Below, in pieces: positions 1 to 11,982 of a stretch of DNA of 64,000 nt. A model generated the notes under the pieces. It saw nothing but the letters and a program-made list of their open reading frames with translations, was not told the DNA's origin and did not search any database. Source of the stretch: Smallanthus sonchifolius (Eukaryota; Streptophyta; Magnoliopsida; Asterales; Asteraceae); the NCBI GenBank assembly GCA_023525975.1, contig CM042042.1, forward strand, positions 44,651,880 through 44,715,879, given 5' to 3'. Position 1 is the stretch's first letter, and every line of letters starts with the position of its first letter. Position numbers and translations under genes: made by a program.

Positions 1-592
1 CTTATTCGTGAGGATATCCTTCAAGAATCTCGCATACTTAGGCATCTGAGCTAGAGCCTCCACAAATGGCAAGTTGATATGCAACTGCTTAAACAACCCT
101 AGAAACTTACCATACTGCTCCTCCATCTTCTGCTTCTTCAATTTGCCTGGGTATGGAACGACGGGAGTGTAATCTCTCACAGGCTCGCGAGGGCGTGATG
201 TGCTTGCCGGTTTACTCCTCGGCGGTGTCTCATCAGGAATCTCAATCACAACCTCCTCCTCGGACGACTCATGCACAAGAACCTGTGTATCCGGTCCTGT
301 GCCTCTACCGCTTCTCAAAGTAATGGCCTTCACATGAGCCTTGGGATTGGGCTCAGTGTTGCTAGGCGGCGGTCTCTCAGAAAGAAGCTTCGCTATCTGC
401 CCGACCTGGTTCTCTATGGTCTGGATCGAAGCTTTCTGATTCCTCAACTCAGTCTCATGCGTGTGAAAACGCTCCTCCATGTAACGGTTCTGCTTCTCTG
501 CCAACTGATTCTGACTTTCTGAGTTGGCAAGTAGCCGTGCAACCATGTCCTCTAAACTGGATTTACCCTCAGGTGCGGGTGGTGGACCGCTG

Positions 593-1809
593 CTAGAACC
601 TTGGCCTTGAAACTGGCCCTGCTGAGGTCGAAAATGGGAACTTTGTCCCTGAGACTGATGCTGGAATGGGGGGGGGGGGGCTGAGTGAATCTGGGTGGTT
701 GCTAGCTATTGTTGCCAGACTTCCAACTGAAATTCGGGTGATTCCTCTACCCCGAATTATATGGGTTGTTGTAGGGATTATTCTGGGGACGATTCTGGTT
801 GGACATGAAATCAACCTGCTCATGGGCCCCCTGATCCCCAACCTGATAAGCACTCGTGGGATGCGCCCCACCACAAAACTCACACAAGGACTGGGCCTTG
901 TGGACGTGCATCTGATCAATCTTGGTGGAAAGTGCTTCCACCTGGGCAGCTAAAGAGGTAATTCCATCCACTTGATGGACACCCTGCCTCTGATTTCTCG
1001 CTCATGAAGTATGCTGAGTGTAGCTCTTTGATGCCACCTTCTCTAGCAAGTCATACGCCTCCTGGGGTGTCTTCGTTCCAATGTCTCCACCCGCGTATGC
1101 GTCGATCAGCGATCAGCTGCTTCCCAGTCATCTCTAGACCATTGTAGAAGGTCTCACACTACTGCCACTTCAACAATCCATGGTGGGGAACCTTCCTCAT
1201 CAGTTCCTTGAATCTCTCCCACGCCTCATAGATCGTCTCCCCGTCGTCCTGCTGGAAAGAAAGAATCCTAGCCCTCAACTTTGCTATTTTCTCCGGAGGG
1301 AAGTACTTTTCTAAGAATTTAGCAGCCATCTGGTCCCAAGTATTAATGGACCTAGGGGGAAGTGACAGTAACCACGCCTTGGCTCGATCCCGTAAGGAAA
1401 ACGGGAATACCCGGAGCCGAATAGCATCGTCGGTAGCGTCACGAATTTTGAAAGTGGCGTATATCTCTAAGAAACCGGCCAAATGAGTATTTGGATCCTC
1501 GTGATCCTTGCCATCAAACTGCCACATGTTTTGCACCATCTGTATAATGCTGGATTTGATCTCGAACTGATGTGCTCTAACCGTCGGCCTATTGATGCTC
1601 GACTCCAAACCCTCAAGTGTTGGTTTGCCAAAATTCGAAAGCGTCCGACCCGCATCCTCGTTCGCCATCTCCTCTACCTCGTCAACAACAACCTCGTCAA
1701 ACTCGAGTAACCGGGCCACAAATCGGGAACGGGCTCGCAATTTCCGATGAAGATCACGCTCCGGCTCGGAAGACGGCTCAGGAACCTCCTCGACGGGAGT
1801 TGAGAACAT
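593..1809 (-). pseudogene. Athila-type gag, frameshifted and interrupted
   Basis: Retrotransposon capsid precursor that would package element RNA into cytoplasmic particles. The first in-frame ATG is at 1809. The capsid domain is recognisable by NMWQFDGKDHEDPNTHLAGF, the run from DDAIRLRVFPFSL to RAKAWLLSLPP, and FLEKYFPP. The frame stops at 1159, where a glutamine codon is expected in a KWQ.VETFYNGL context. After a frameshift, the region 747-971 shows a zinc knuckle, CEFCGGAHPTSAY, with tyrosine where the family has cysteine, followed by an Asn-Pro-Tyr-rich tail. A 13-base G run (668-680) probably adds further frame loss. It is not functional as it stands. Assignment to the Athila/Tat branch is from these motifs; no protease or reverse transcriptase is visible here. 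Confidence 0.8.
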
Positions 1810-2106
1810 ACACGATCTGCACGACAAGTTAGATGTAATTACGCGAACCTAGGACAAAGAAAACACAAGTTAGACAAAAACAAAAATAAAAAATAATTGA
1901 AAATAAAAATAAATAAAAATAAAATTAAAATGAAAAATAAAATGGGATAAAACCAAAATGTATAAATACAAATGAAGCTAAAAATAACAAATAAAATGCA
2001 AAAATATCTATACACACAAAATAACAAATAAGAAAACACGATATTCACAAAAATATATATACTACGTGACTAAAAATTAATTCCAATCGTTTTCGCAAAA
2101 CCGTGT

Positions 2107-2123
2107 CCCCGGTAACGGCGCCA
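2107..2123 (-). other. Primer binding site of the Athila-type element
   Basis: On the minus strand it reads TGGCGCCGTTACCGGGG, six bases beyond the LTR end. This is the usual form in Athila elements (tRNA-Asp type, from memory). It fixes the element's direction and the LTR edge. Confidence 0.8.
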
Positions 2124-2140
2124 AAAACTTGATGCGTGTA

Positions 2141-2191
<51 letters not shown>

Positions 2192-3440
2192 AGTATTTTT
2201 CACACAATTTGAGTTTTAAAATGGGTTTTCACCAAAGACTAATCACACACACACCGAGCAGTGTACCCGTCGGATAGCAATATAGTAAAGGTAAGAACCG
2301 GATATCAATCCGTGGACACGGTGGAATGTGATAATAAACCGGAACTAAGATTCAATCAAGTAAGGGTAAAAGATGTTTTGAAGAGTTTGTTTTAATTAAC
2401 TAGCATGCAAATATATAAACTAAACTAAGAACACAAGTCAAACAATCAAGGAGAAAATATCACTTCGGTTTCGAATCCATCTAGAATACATTCAATACAT
2501 TCGTAGAAACATGGCAAATACACGAAACATAAATTGACTAAATTCTCGTCAAAGATATCTAATCAAATGACCATTCGGAAAGCTAGCTTGAATTACACAA
2601 ACCAACCACCTAAAGTCATACAATGAAGCTCACGTGTTTAATAATCATGTCAATGTTTATAAAGATTGAACTAGCTTCCGATTAAGGTACACTAATCCAA
2701 CAACTAGTTGGAAAGATAATATGAACAACACACTACCCACCTCAAGTTGATTTAATTAGACAACAATATGCATTTCTTCAACATACAATGTTCATATAAA
2801 GGTTATATAAATTAGGAGGATGTGTCAACAATTCCTTTATAAACATAATACTAAATATGACACATCATAACAAACACCTTGTCTTTCCAAACATAAGCAT
2901 AAGGTTACACATACAAATATAATGATTCATAATAAAGACTTCATTCACCATTCCTAGTCAAATGCCATAAACTAGTATAAATACATACACCAATCTATGA
3001 ATATAAGAATAAACCACAAGTTTTCCAACATAATATGGCATACACAAATACAAGTCTTGTAAACAACTCAAAATACTTGAATACATTATTTCATCAAAGA
3101 ATAATCATACGGTTGTCATAACATTAACACAATAATTGCCAATAATCCATGAATGTTGTCAAATGTATCTAAACTTCATCTAAACCAAAGTGAACAAGAG
3201 TTTTAGCTCATCATGAGCACCAAAATTACAAATAAGCAGGGAAAAATAGTGAGAAACATGATATGAAAACAAGAATCAAACCACTCCTCCAAGCCTAGAT
3301 GTTGTTATTGATGTATGGTGATCCTCTTGATGTTGTATCCTCTCCAAGAAGCTTAAAATATGGTTGGAACAAAGAAGATACGAGCCAGAACAGTAGGCTT
3401 TTCTCCCTGGTTGCTGAATATCTGAATGAGAGTTTAAGTT

Positions 3441-3453
3441 CTGTTTAAATAGA
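3441..3453 (-). promoter_or_regulatory. Probable TATA box of the Athila-type LTR
   Basis: The minus strand reads TCTATTTAAACAG just downstream of the palindrome cluster and about 1.3 kb before the primer binding site. Position and sequence fit a core promoter; there is no transcript evidence. Confidence 0.5.
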
Positions 3454-3461
3454 AAAGGGGA

Positions 3462-3756
3462 GGCACGACCGTGCCAGGAGAGAGGGCACGATCGTGCCTG
3501 GTACAAAGACCCGGTCGTGTCTAGGTCTTGACACGACCGTGTGACAGAGGTTTGACCGATCCGGAGCTTCCATTGGGTACCACTGATCGAGGACGTACGG
3601 CTGTTCAGACTCACGAGGTGACACGCGACCGTGGGGGGCCAAGGCACGGTTGTGCCTTGGATTTTGGCTTGGCGCGGTCGTGCAAGATGTGGGAGCGACC
3701 GTGCCTAGGGTTTGCAAGCTTGGCACGACCGTGCCAAATAGGGGCACGACCATGCC
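3462..3756. repeat. Cluster of GGCACG-NN-CGTGCC palindromes upstream of the LTR TATA box
   Basis: Copies at 3462-3475, 3485-3498 (a perfect 14-bp palindrome), 3530-3542, 3643-3656, 3671-3683, 3695-3705, 3722-3735 and 3743-3756, plus half copies near 3512 and 3629. Spacing is irregular. The unrelated bases between copies and the conserved six-base arms suggest a selected binding motif rather than recent tandem duplication. Confidence 0.8.
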
Positions 3757-5168
3757 TCCATCACATAAACCCTAAAACTCACACTTTTTTATCATGGAAT
3801 CTTTTTGTTTGTTCACCAAGCTTCACAAAAACCTACAAAATAGGAAATGAAGCAAATAAGTGTCTAAACGTTGAATATAACCAAGAATTGATCGTTAAAT
3901 GAGAGAAGTTTTGTGCCAAAAAGATGTGTAAATACTAACACATCAATGGGCCAGCTTTTGGATGAAGCCTGAATCACTAATTTTCCTGCACTCTCAATAT
4001 TAGTAAATAACTTATTACTATGTGCCATGATTGTTATGTGTTTGATATGTTTTTGACATATTTTTAGAAAATAAGGATCCTTAGGTAATTAAGCCTTAGG
4101 ATACATGGAAAAATAGATTTAGGTATCTTTTTGGGATACCGGATCCTTTATGAACATATGTAAATAATATCTTAGGTTTAAACTTCGGTTTAAGAAAACA
4201 TACCTTGTTTCTGATAAATAGTTTGAAAAAATATCAGTACAAACATACCATAACTTAGTCATCAAATATTTCGAGTCTACCCAAAATTGAAAAATGAATA
4301 AGCAATTTTAAATAAATACCTTCATCGAGAATCTGGCTGGGTAGATATACATACCAGATAACGATATGGAGTCCAAACAGAGTCAAAGTATGATAACTTT
4401 TAGTTGTCCCCTGTGTATAGCTGTCAAACAAATTGTTTGCTTAGTAATTGTACCTCAGGATTCTCAGGGGTGTCCCCAGAATCTTGAGTTATTAACTTGG
4501 GACATGGGTTATACCGTAGTGACATGTAAATGCCAATAACCTTTGGTTAACACGTCAATGTTAAAGTGCTTGGGTCATGCCCGGCTATAAAACATGTCAG
4601 TGTTACTCCATTGATAATATTCGTAAGGTCCAACATATAGCCAACAGTGACGAAATTATCAGCCACTGTTACATGGATTGGTCGCACCACCTCGAACTAT
4701 ACTTGGATATCGTACGCTCCTTGCGGGGTGTCGAAACCCAATCTACTTAGAAATTCGAAAGCCGTTTAAACCTTTGAAGGGATTTTGAATACCTTAGACT
4801 TAGGAGAGATGGCCAATCTCTATCTTGGTGAGCCTTCCTGCAAAACATGAAACTTTGGTGAAGGTGGGTGTTAGACTAGCTAACACCCCTCCGACGCTCA
4901 AGTCAGTACTTTGATAAAGAATAGCAAATATAAAAATAAATATGGAAAAAAGACGTAACATTTTTAGTTAGAATATAATTTCTAACTTACATAAAGTAGG
5001 TTTTGAGATGGATGGCGTTCCAGGATCTTGGCTAAGTTCAAGATTCCGAATACATGCTTCTTCTTCAGTGTTAGATACTTCATTTATCTTCTCAATTATT
5101 GTGTAATATTAAAAATTTTGAATTCCACAGATAATTACTTAACTATTGTGAGATATATGGCTAACCTC

Positions 5169-6035
5169 TCACCCTAGACTAATATTGAGATCCCTGGCTA
5201 ATTGTAATCTTGCTATCAGCGCCTCATATTTCGCTTTATTATTGGATGCGTGGAACTCACAGCTTATAGATTGGAGTATTATGTCCCCTTGTGGCAATTT
5301 AAGTATGATGCCTAAACCTGTTCCTCTAACATTTGATGCACCATTAGTGAATAAGGTCCACTTATCCTTGGATTCTTCGATTTGTTGAACTTCAAGGTTT
5401 ACTTCATGTTGAATGTCACTACTGAAATCAGCCACAAAGTCCGCATATGCTTGAGATTTTATTGTTGTTGTAGGTTCATATACTAGATCGTTTGCACTGA
5501 GTTTGACCGACCACTTAGCCATTCTTCCTGAAATCTCTGGTTTTCTTAAGACACACTTAACAGGATAATTAGTCTTAACATGAATATTATGAGTTTCAAA
5601 TTAATGTCTAAGCTTAGTAGATGCCATTATTAAAGTTAAAATTAGTTTTTCTAAATGAGAGTACCTGGTCTGTGTTGCTAGCAAGCTTTTACTTACACAG
5701 TATACGAGATGTTGTTGTCCTTCATAATCCTTAACTAAGACATCATTTACAGCATTTTCGGATACCGCTAAATACAAGGATAATGGTTCACCATCCTCTG
5801 GTTGATGACATGTATCCAGGGTCCCCCCTTTGATGTAGATTGGTTGCTTTTTTTCACCAACTGTATTCTTGACCCCTCCATTAAATTCTACCAAGACTGA
5901 GGATTTCGAGATGATTTCGGAATCAGGGATCCCAATCCTCTTCAGAACTTCTAACTGTATGATGTTCAGTGAGCTTCCTCCATCAATCAGGATCCGGCGA
6001 ATGAAGTGATTAGCTATGTACAGAGTGATTACCAT
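5169..6035 (-). pseudogene. Tat-type protease joined to RNase H by an internal deletion
   Basis: Minus strand, 5601-6035: an aspartic protease begins with ILIDGGSSLNIIQLEVLKRI, whose DGGSS matches the DSGAS active-site loop. It then passes abruptly into the first RNase H region (LSLYLAVSENAVNDVLVKD, then QTRYSHLEKLILTLI). After a stop near 5600 the frame continues at 5169-5522 with a second RNase H-like domain (WTLFTNGASNVRGTGLGIIL, SCEFHASNNKAKYEALIARL), typical of the additional RNase H of the Tat lineage. The roughly 300-residue reverse transcriptase core (FxDD box) is absent. The product is dead; the lesion is a large in-element deletion, with later stops. Confidence 0.8.
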
Positions 6036-6239
6036 GTCGTCATGCTGAGGATCCTGTACATTGTCTCTGTCCCTTTTCTCTGTCTTTGCTTCCTTAGTGT
6101 TTATCTTTGCTGTAAAATAAGAAGTACCACATATATTAGACCTAACAGATATGAAACTTATTACCTTGAGATCCTTAGGTAGGAATGTCGCTCGTCTTGG
6201 GTAGCATCAGGATTCTGATTCTTTTATTTCTTTCTTTCT

Positions 6240-7811
6240 TCTAAGAGTTTCTTCAGGTGGCCTTTGCTAAGAAGATAACTTATTTCTTTTCTAAGGGCAA
6301 TACAATCCTCAGTCATGTGCCCATAGTCTTCATGATATGCACACCATTTAGATTTGTTCTTCCATACGGATGCCTTGTTAGTTTTCGTAGGCCATCAAAC
6401 CTTGTCCCCAAGATCCTGCATAGCATACATGAGTCCTGAAACATCAACAGAAAAACAATAGTCAATCAGTTTATGATAATTTTCTTCTTCCTCATCGTCC
6501 TTCACATCGTTGAATCTGTGACTGTCAGCTCTCGAGTAAGGCTTTGATCTATGAAGCTTGAAAGATGATGATTCAGATTTCTGTTGGGATAATCATAGTT
6601 GGAGGGTGCATCAATCCTTTTCTGGATCTTTTTGTCATCTTCGAGTCTTATGAACCTCAGAGCCTGATTCCTGACTTCGTCCAAGTTCCTGCAAGGATTC
6701 ATTACGAGATCTTCGTAGAAGGAGGAGTCCTTTAGCAATCCCATCTTGAAGGCTTGAACTGTTGTAGGAATGTCAAGGTTCGGGATATCCAAGGATTCCC
6801 TGCCAAACTCGCTTACATAATCCCTAAGGGACTCGTCAACATTTTGGGTTACTCTGTACAAGTCACTAGTTATTCTTTCAAAGGTTTTGCTGCACGAAAA
6901 TTGGTTATTAAATAAATTAATTAAATGAGCAAATGAAGTGATAGAACAAGGAGAAACATTTAATAGCCATTTCAAGACAGATCCTATTAAGGTTGATCCA
7001 AAGCCTTTGCACAGACAGGCCTCTTTCAGATCCAGAGGGATAGGATTGATCTCCATTCTTTCTTTATATTGAGCGACATGCTCTTCGGGGTCAGTAGTTC
7101 CATCATATAACTTCATGTTGGGAGTCTGGAAGTGTTTCGGGATCTCTGCATCACATATCGGGGTGCGAATCTGGAGATCCTGTGACTGGCTGAGGATGCT
7201 TCCGGTATTGGTTCTACCACACCTGGTACGCTAGAGATCATATCCTACAGCTTTTTCAACTCCTTGGCCATGACTAGACTTATCCCTGTATCCTACATAA
7301 GTTCGTTAGCGATTAAAAATTGATTGAAACTATTACCAATGTGAGGATCCCGCGATGAGGATCCTGGGGTGATCCTAAGATTTTGGTTTGCAGTGATTCC
7401 AACAGCTAGAGTCGGGCCAACTGTAGTGATTCCGGTCTGCATGGGGATGAAGTCTCCCTTATGGGTTTCTGAGGATCCCGAATAATTAAAGTCAAGGATC
7501 CTTGGTTGCAGTGGGGTTGTCACTTCCACTGGTTTCTTCGATTCTTTGACTTTTTCAAGCTCTCTGAACAGCATCAGGTTAGTCTTCCTCTGCTGCTCCA
7601 TTTGTTGTTTCATCTCCGAGATTAGATCAAGGATATCATTGTTTGATACGATCACAGGTCCACCAGCAGGTATTCCGGATCGCAAAAAACCCGCAGAAGT
7701 AGTTTTCTTCAGCTGATTAACATTCTTTTGGAATGGAGGAGGAATAGGGTTGTTCAACCCAGAGCTTGAAGATGGAGCAGAAACAGAAACATTTTTAGAT
7801 TGTGACGACAT
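6240..7811 (-). pseudogene. Tat-type gag, frameshifted
   Basis: The ATG at 7811 starts MSSQSKNVSVSAPSSSSG, the first in-frame ATG after the primer binding site. This N-terminal frame runs to 7293. After a frameshift the capsid domain is at 6502-7116, with KLYDGTTDPEEHVAQYKERM, FNNQFSCSKTF, YVSEFGRESLDI and LRFIRLEDDK. Downstream, near 6260-6440, degenerate sequence matches the HEDYGHMTEDC-type zinc motif that closes Tat gag proteins. At least one frameshift and several stops are present, so no capsid is made. The leader reads GGCGCCCACCGTGGGG on the minus strand, as in Tat/Ogre elements. Confidence 0.8.
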
Positions 7812-7909
7812 TTTTGAAATCAGTTTTTCATAAAAAAAATGATTGAACGCAAACTTTAGTAAAGATTTAAAAGTGAAAAGCACCACTTGCCCCACGGTGG
7901 GCGCCAAAT

Positions 7910-8410
7910 TGTTTTGACAAAAAATGCACAATATAATCAAGTGATCAAATTTAGTTTGTGAAGTAGTGTGATTGTAATATTCGTGATGAACAAAGTATGT
8001 AAAGAAGTAAAACGACACGAGTGTTTACGAGGAAAACCCTTAATCCCTAAGGATTGCCAGCATAAAACCTCGAGAAGTGACCGAAAGTCACTTGCCTCCT
8101 AGTATTTTATAGAATAACAAAAATGATTACAAGTAAGAGCAATGAATGATCGAAATCTAGGTGTTACGTAGCTTATTTGCGAGTATTTGATAATGCTAAG
8201 TGTTTGTGTGTGTCTCCTATTCGATCAAGTTGCTGATTATATACAAAAATGAACATAACTAATTATCCGGGAATCCCGGAATCGACCAAGTCTTCTAATA
8301 TGACCGTTGGAGGCCACTTCACACGTCTTCAACACGTTCTTCCAGACTTCTAGAGCAATTCTTCAGTGATTAACTTGACTTCGCACGTTTTACCTGCGTT
8401 TTAGTCAACA
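7910..8410 (-). mobile_element. 5' LTR of the Tat-type element (501 bp)
   Basis: On the plus strand it starts TGTTTTGACA and ends TTAGTCAACA. The minus-strand primer binding site (about 7890-7909, GGCGCCCACCGTGGGG core) lies just outside. The short LTR length is normal for this lineage. The partner LTR is not in the window, so the target-site duplication cannot be tested. Confidence 0.8.
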
Positions 8411-9163
8411 TAGAAGGATAAAAATAAGGTTTAAAAAACTTGATCTAAGACCGTTTTAACTTAATTTTAATTTTTTTCCTTTATAATTTAAGGATTTGTT
8501 AGACATACTAATTCTGATTTGGATACTCTAAGTGTTCAACTCCTGATGTCTTGTGAGATTTATTATTAAATTTTTCTAATTTTTTTACTTGTTTGTTTTC
8601 TTCTACAACTTATAAAATATAATGTTTTATAAAATTACAAATGAACCGTTGAAACATACTTATTTTTATCTACGTTATGATATAAATTTCATTCAAAACC
8701 GAGTTTTCATAATAGTGTAAAAGACGTCGATGCACGAACGTACAAGACGCCAAAACTGCTTACAAGTTTCGTTTTTCATTTGTTTTTCCCCATACAACTT
8801 ATGATTTTTATAGATGTCCAGATTTAGACTTTCAACATCCTTATTTTTATCATCTTTCAACATAAACTTTTTGTACGGTTAATATCGATGTACAAGTCAT
8901 CGAAATTGAGTCTTACAAATTTAAAACACCCCTGTAGTATCGCGTGGGTTACGCTCACTCGTTATTTTTTAAATGAGTAGATAAGCATATTTAAGTGAAT
9001 AATTAGGATTGATAATTTGTTAAAAAAAAGTTTTTACAATCTCACAAACCCATTTGTTCCTTTTAGTTTGTTATTCCGTCAACCTCAGTCAACAAGCATT
9101 GGAATTCCCAAATCTCACTCGATTCAATATTTCAACCCCTTGATCTGCCCGTACCTCCGTCGA
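8411..9163. other. Intergenic, upstream of the microprotein gene
   Basis: AT-rich sequence with no coding frame, terminal repeats or RNA gene that I can support. It should contain the promoter and 5' untranslated region of the gene at 9164, but I see no convincing TATA box. Confidence 0.5.
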
Positions 9164-9406
9164 ATGGCGAATCCCAATCAGCAACAAACCTCGATTCAGC
9201 CATGGATCCTTGAAGTCGTCCCCTTCATCGTCATCGTTCTCATAGCCGCTCACGTTATCGCTTTGGTACGCCGATTTCTCTTTTAATCACAAGATCACGA
9301 GTTTCCAATAATACTAATTATCTTTTTTTCATTTTGGGAGAAAAAGGTTTACTGGATATACAGATTAGCAACGGAGAAGCTCCCTGGAAGAAGAAAGAAG
9401 CACTAG
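9164..9406 (+). CDS. Two-exon gene for a 53-residue single-pass membrane microprotein
   Basis: Exon 1 is 9164-9265 (34 codons), the intron 9266-9346 (GT...AG, 81 bp, T-rich, phase 0) and exon 2 9347-9406 (19 codons plus TAG). The product begins MANPNQQQTSIQPW, has one hydrophobic helix at about residues 14-37 (VVPFIVIVLIAAHVIALVYW) and ends in a basic tail, LPGRRKKH. The exon join falls inside the helix and restores an uninterrupted frame, which is strong evidence that this is real. Upstream frame extension to 9017 lacks an ATG. The short polar N terminus, single helix and Lys/Arg-rich C terminus suggest a tail-in-cytosol endomembrane protein; RKKH resembles a dilysine ER signal but is not a strict KKXX. 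I recall similar short unnamed plant proteins but cannot name an orthologue. Function unknown. Confidence 0.75.
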
Positions 9407-11028
9407 AACGTGTACTTTTAGTTTAACAAAGGTGTAGTGATCCAAATTTGTGTTTTAATTTTGTTAACTTTTAGTCTCTGTGTATGATATGGAACTCGTG
9501 TTGGATGCACACAAGGTGTTCGATGAAATGTTGTTAGATGTGTTTCTGTTTTAAGCCAAAGAAGTTGCCTATATTTATTCATTTAAAGTGCCATTTTAAG
9601 CAAATTATTATTGAACCAAGATATTCTAACTAGTTTCAATTAGAGTTTTAGATTCTTCTGGATGTGATGAAAGTAGATGAGAATGTGAGGTCGAATGTAG
9701 GGGCCGATTCTGTTATTGCTACCCGCGACCGGTAGGACTTAGATCTAAACTTAAGTCAAGAGTGTGTGACATTGCACCATCAAATACATTAATCAGTTGT
9801 TGTTTATATGAATGTGTAGTAGTCAAAGTCGCAAAGCGTAAAGAGCACGCCTCGTAACAGGGCGCTAAAAAAGGGCACACCGGAGACGATAAAAACCCAA
9901 TAATAGGAATATATAGAGGTGGGTTCAAATGAGACTCACCCGGCCCGGATTCAAGCCTTAACAAACCCCGCCTGCCTCCATTTTTTTTCCTGTTTGTTAG
10001 TGTAAGTGTGCCGTTAAGCTTAGGTGAAGTGTTAGTGGTAAGTGTACCTTTAGACTTTGGGTTTTATGTCTTCCAGCTATTTTACCTTCTGGTAACAATA
10101 ATGTCTGTTATGATAACTGCTTTTTCTTGTAATGCTTTACTTAAAATTTGTTATTTGTATACGCAAAGGAATGTTCAGTACGGAATCAGTTTTAATTAGG
10201 GAACTCTGAGAACCACATATCTATTGTTTTAACTGTGATACATATGGCTGTTACGTAGCCGCATAACCGTCTTTGTTTCTCTCTCCCGCTACATTTGGTC
10301 AGCTCTACATACAAGTGCTTATGCGGTTCTCTACTTAAATTTGATTATGTATTGGATGGGACCCTAATTATATAATATATAGGAGTAGAAAATTAAAACA
10401 GCGTCTAGAGGAGGGTCCTGCCCTTGCGGCTACATGAGGCGCCTCTCCACACCTAAGTGCCTAGGCATGGCTTTTGACTGCTATGTGTGTAACATATCTT
10501 CAAGAAAAGACAAGTGTAATAAGGTCCACCTTTCCGGTTATCTGACTGTACATGGTGGACTAAAAATGGGTTGTGTGCATCATAACTCTTAGGGGAGGGT
10601 TCACCTTATCGGGCTACTACGAGTGGTCACATACTACTTTTTTGCGCTTTGCAGTTTCTCCTTCTGATGTCACACTGACTACTATTCCATCTTCAAACTC
10701 TACCTGTAATATATTGCAGTGTCTCTAGTCATATGCATTATGTTTTTTTCTATTTGAAAACCATTTTATCTACAGTAGAATTTTAAGGTTATTAGCGATA
10801 ACAATTCATTCTGGTTTGTTGAGCATGTAGGTGCCACCATGACTCTGCATAAAGCAATTCAAAACAGAATTTGGAAAGTTAATATGACAGAAGTTGCAGG
10901 TATCAAACAGAGAATTCATCAACTTTTTTCATGCATTGAAGTTGGATTTCTGAATTCTGATCTTAACTCTCTTGATAAAATCTGTGGCTGGCTGATCCAA
11001 ATCTATGTTGTCAAAAGCGCACAAGGCT
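9407..11028. other. Intergenic; possible SINE remnant near 9700-9990
   Basis: No protein gene supported. Around 9921-9957 are two B-box-like words (GGGTTCAAATG and GGATTCAAGCC) followed by eight T at 9981-9988, which could be a decayed pol III-derived element. I find no clear A box or target-site duplication. The 63-codon frame at 10839-11030 has no recognisable domain. Confidence 0.3.
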
Positions 11029-11338
11029 AGGGGGGTGTAAACGAGACGAGCCGAGCTCGTTTAACTTACAGAGAGTTCGAGCTCGAGCTCTATTTCTAAA
11101 GCCAGAGCTTGGCTCGTGGGTAGTTTTTTTTAAGCTCGATCTTGACTCCTTTATTGTTTATTAATTAATTTATATATATTTATAATTTTTTTATATATAA
11201 CATAATATATATATATATATATATATTATTTAATTGTTTTTATCATAATTTTATATATAGTAATTGTTATTATATAAATATATATTTAATGTATTAAGTA
11301 AAAATTATATTAATAATCGACTCTTGTTTACGCCCCCA
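11029..11338. mobile_element. Small non-autonomous DNA transposon (hAT-like MITE)
   Basis: Imperfect terminal inverted repeats: the left end begins CTAGGGGGGTGTAAACGAG and the right end finishes CTCTTGTTTACGCCCCC. The left half is rich in GAGCTCG words and the centre is AT-rich. Flanks GCACAAGG and ACACAAAG match at six of eight bases, which may be an eroded 8-bp duplication. No coding capacity. Confidence 0.5.
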
Positions 11339-11982
11339 CACAAAGTGCGCGCCTCGCTTCAAAGGCCAATTTTCAGGCTCTCAAGCGCATTTTTGGGCCA
11401 AATTCAGGATAATTTTTTTCTAAACAGGTCTGAAAAATTACATCAGCCTTAAACAAGTCTGGAATCAGCCCAAAACAAACCTAAAATATGTCTAAAACCC
11501 CTAAAAACACACTCGCTTTTAAGGAGAAAATACTAACGCTTCACCACTCTTTATTTTGTGTCCCATGATTACATCATCACCCTCCCTCATTAACCCTGTC
11601 TTTCAATCAAGGAAATACCGATCTTTCACAATTTATAAGCTCATGATTCTTGTGACATGTTGAAATGGGAATACTATAATGCATATAGTATCTATACAAT
11701 CTCATTTATAGTTTGTCGTTATAACTCCAATTTAACCGTTATGAAAATTGGGCCAAAAAGCCATAAGTTGTCGACCTAAATTTATTTTAAAAACCTCATC
11801 GATACAATCTCATTTATGGTTAATACTTCAAAGTGAGAGTTTCTAAATTTATTTATTTTTTTGAATTAAGAGGCCGAAATTTCCATTTAGGAAATGTAAT
11901 TATGGGCTTGAAGTTGGCGATTGTAAAAAACAATAATTTCAAATTGTATGTTTGCAATACGAAGAGAACAGAGGCATAGCCT

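Larger units (their letters stand above)
1..2129 (-). mobile_element. Internal 5' region of an Athila-type Ty3/gypsy element, running off the left edge
   Basis: Read on the minus strand this follows the LTR at 2130-3945: primer binding site (2107-2123), A-rich leader (about 1840-2100), broken gag (593-1809), then degenerate coding sequence to position 1. Orientation follows from the order LTR, primer site, gag. Reverse transcriptase and the other LTR must lie to the left, outside the window, so completeness cannot be judged. A run of 13 G at 668-680 lies in the gag tail. Confidence 0.85.
2130..3945 (-). mobile_element. 5' LTR of the Athila-type element (1816 bp)
   Basis: The ends are inverted: TGATGCGTGT at 2130 and ACACATCA ending at 3945. 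The primer binding site abuts the low end. Read in sense, the promoter is at about 3441-3453 (TATTTAAA-like box). Immediately upstream, 3462-3756 holds about nine GCACG/CGTGC palindromes. A TA microsatellite (2143-2186) lies at the 3' end of the LTR. No coding region is supported: the short open frames at 3276-3902 cross the palindromes. The LTR is inserted into the 3' part of the Tat-type element that ends at 8410. Confidence 0.85.
3946..8410 (-). mobile_element. Decayed Tat-type Ty3/gypsy element, left end cut by the Athila-type insertion
   Basis: Minus-strand order: LTR (7910-8410), primer binding site (about 7890-7909), gag (6240-7811), protease fused to RNase H sequence (5169-6035), noncoding 3' region (3946-5168). 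The reverse transcriptase core is missing between the protease and RNase H parts. The 3' LTR is not seen and should lie beyond the Athila-type element, off the left edge. The 3946-5168 stretch has no open frame of note and looks like the long untranslated 3' region usual in this lineage. Confidence 0.8.

Noticed and set aside
3276..3902. Overlapping frames on both strands
   Set aside because: They cross the palindromic LTR promoter, where CG-rich repeats keep several frames open at once.
9719..9964. Minus-strand 81-codon frame
   Set aside because: No domain, and it overlaps B-box-like words and a T run that look more like a decayed SINE.
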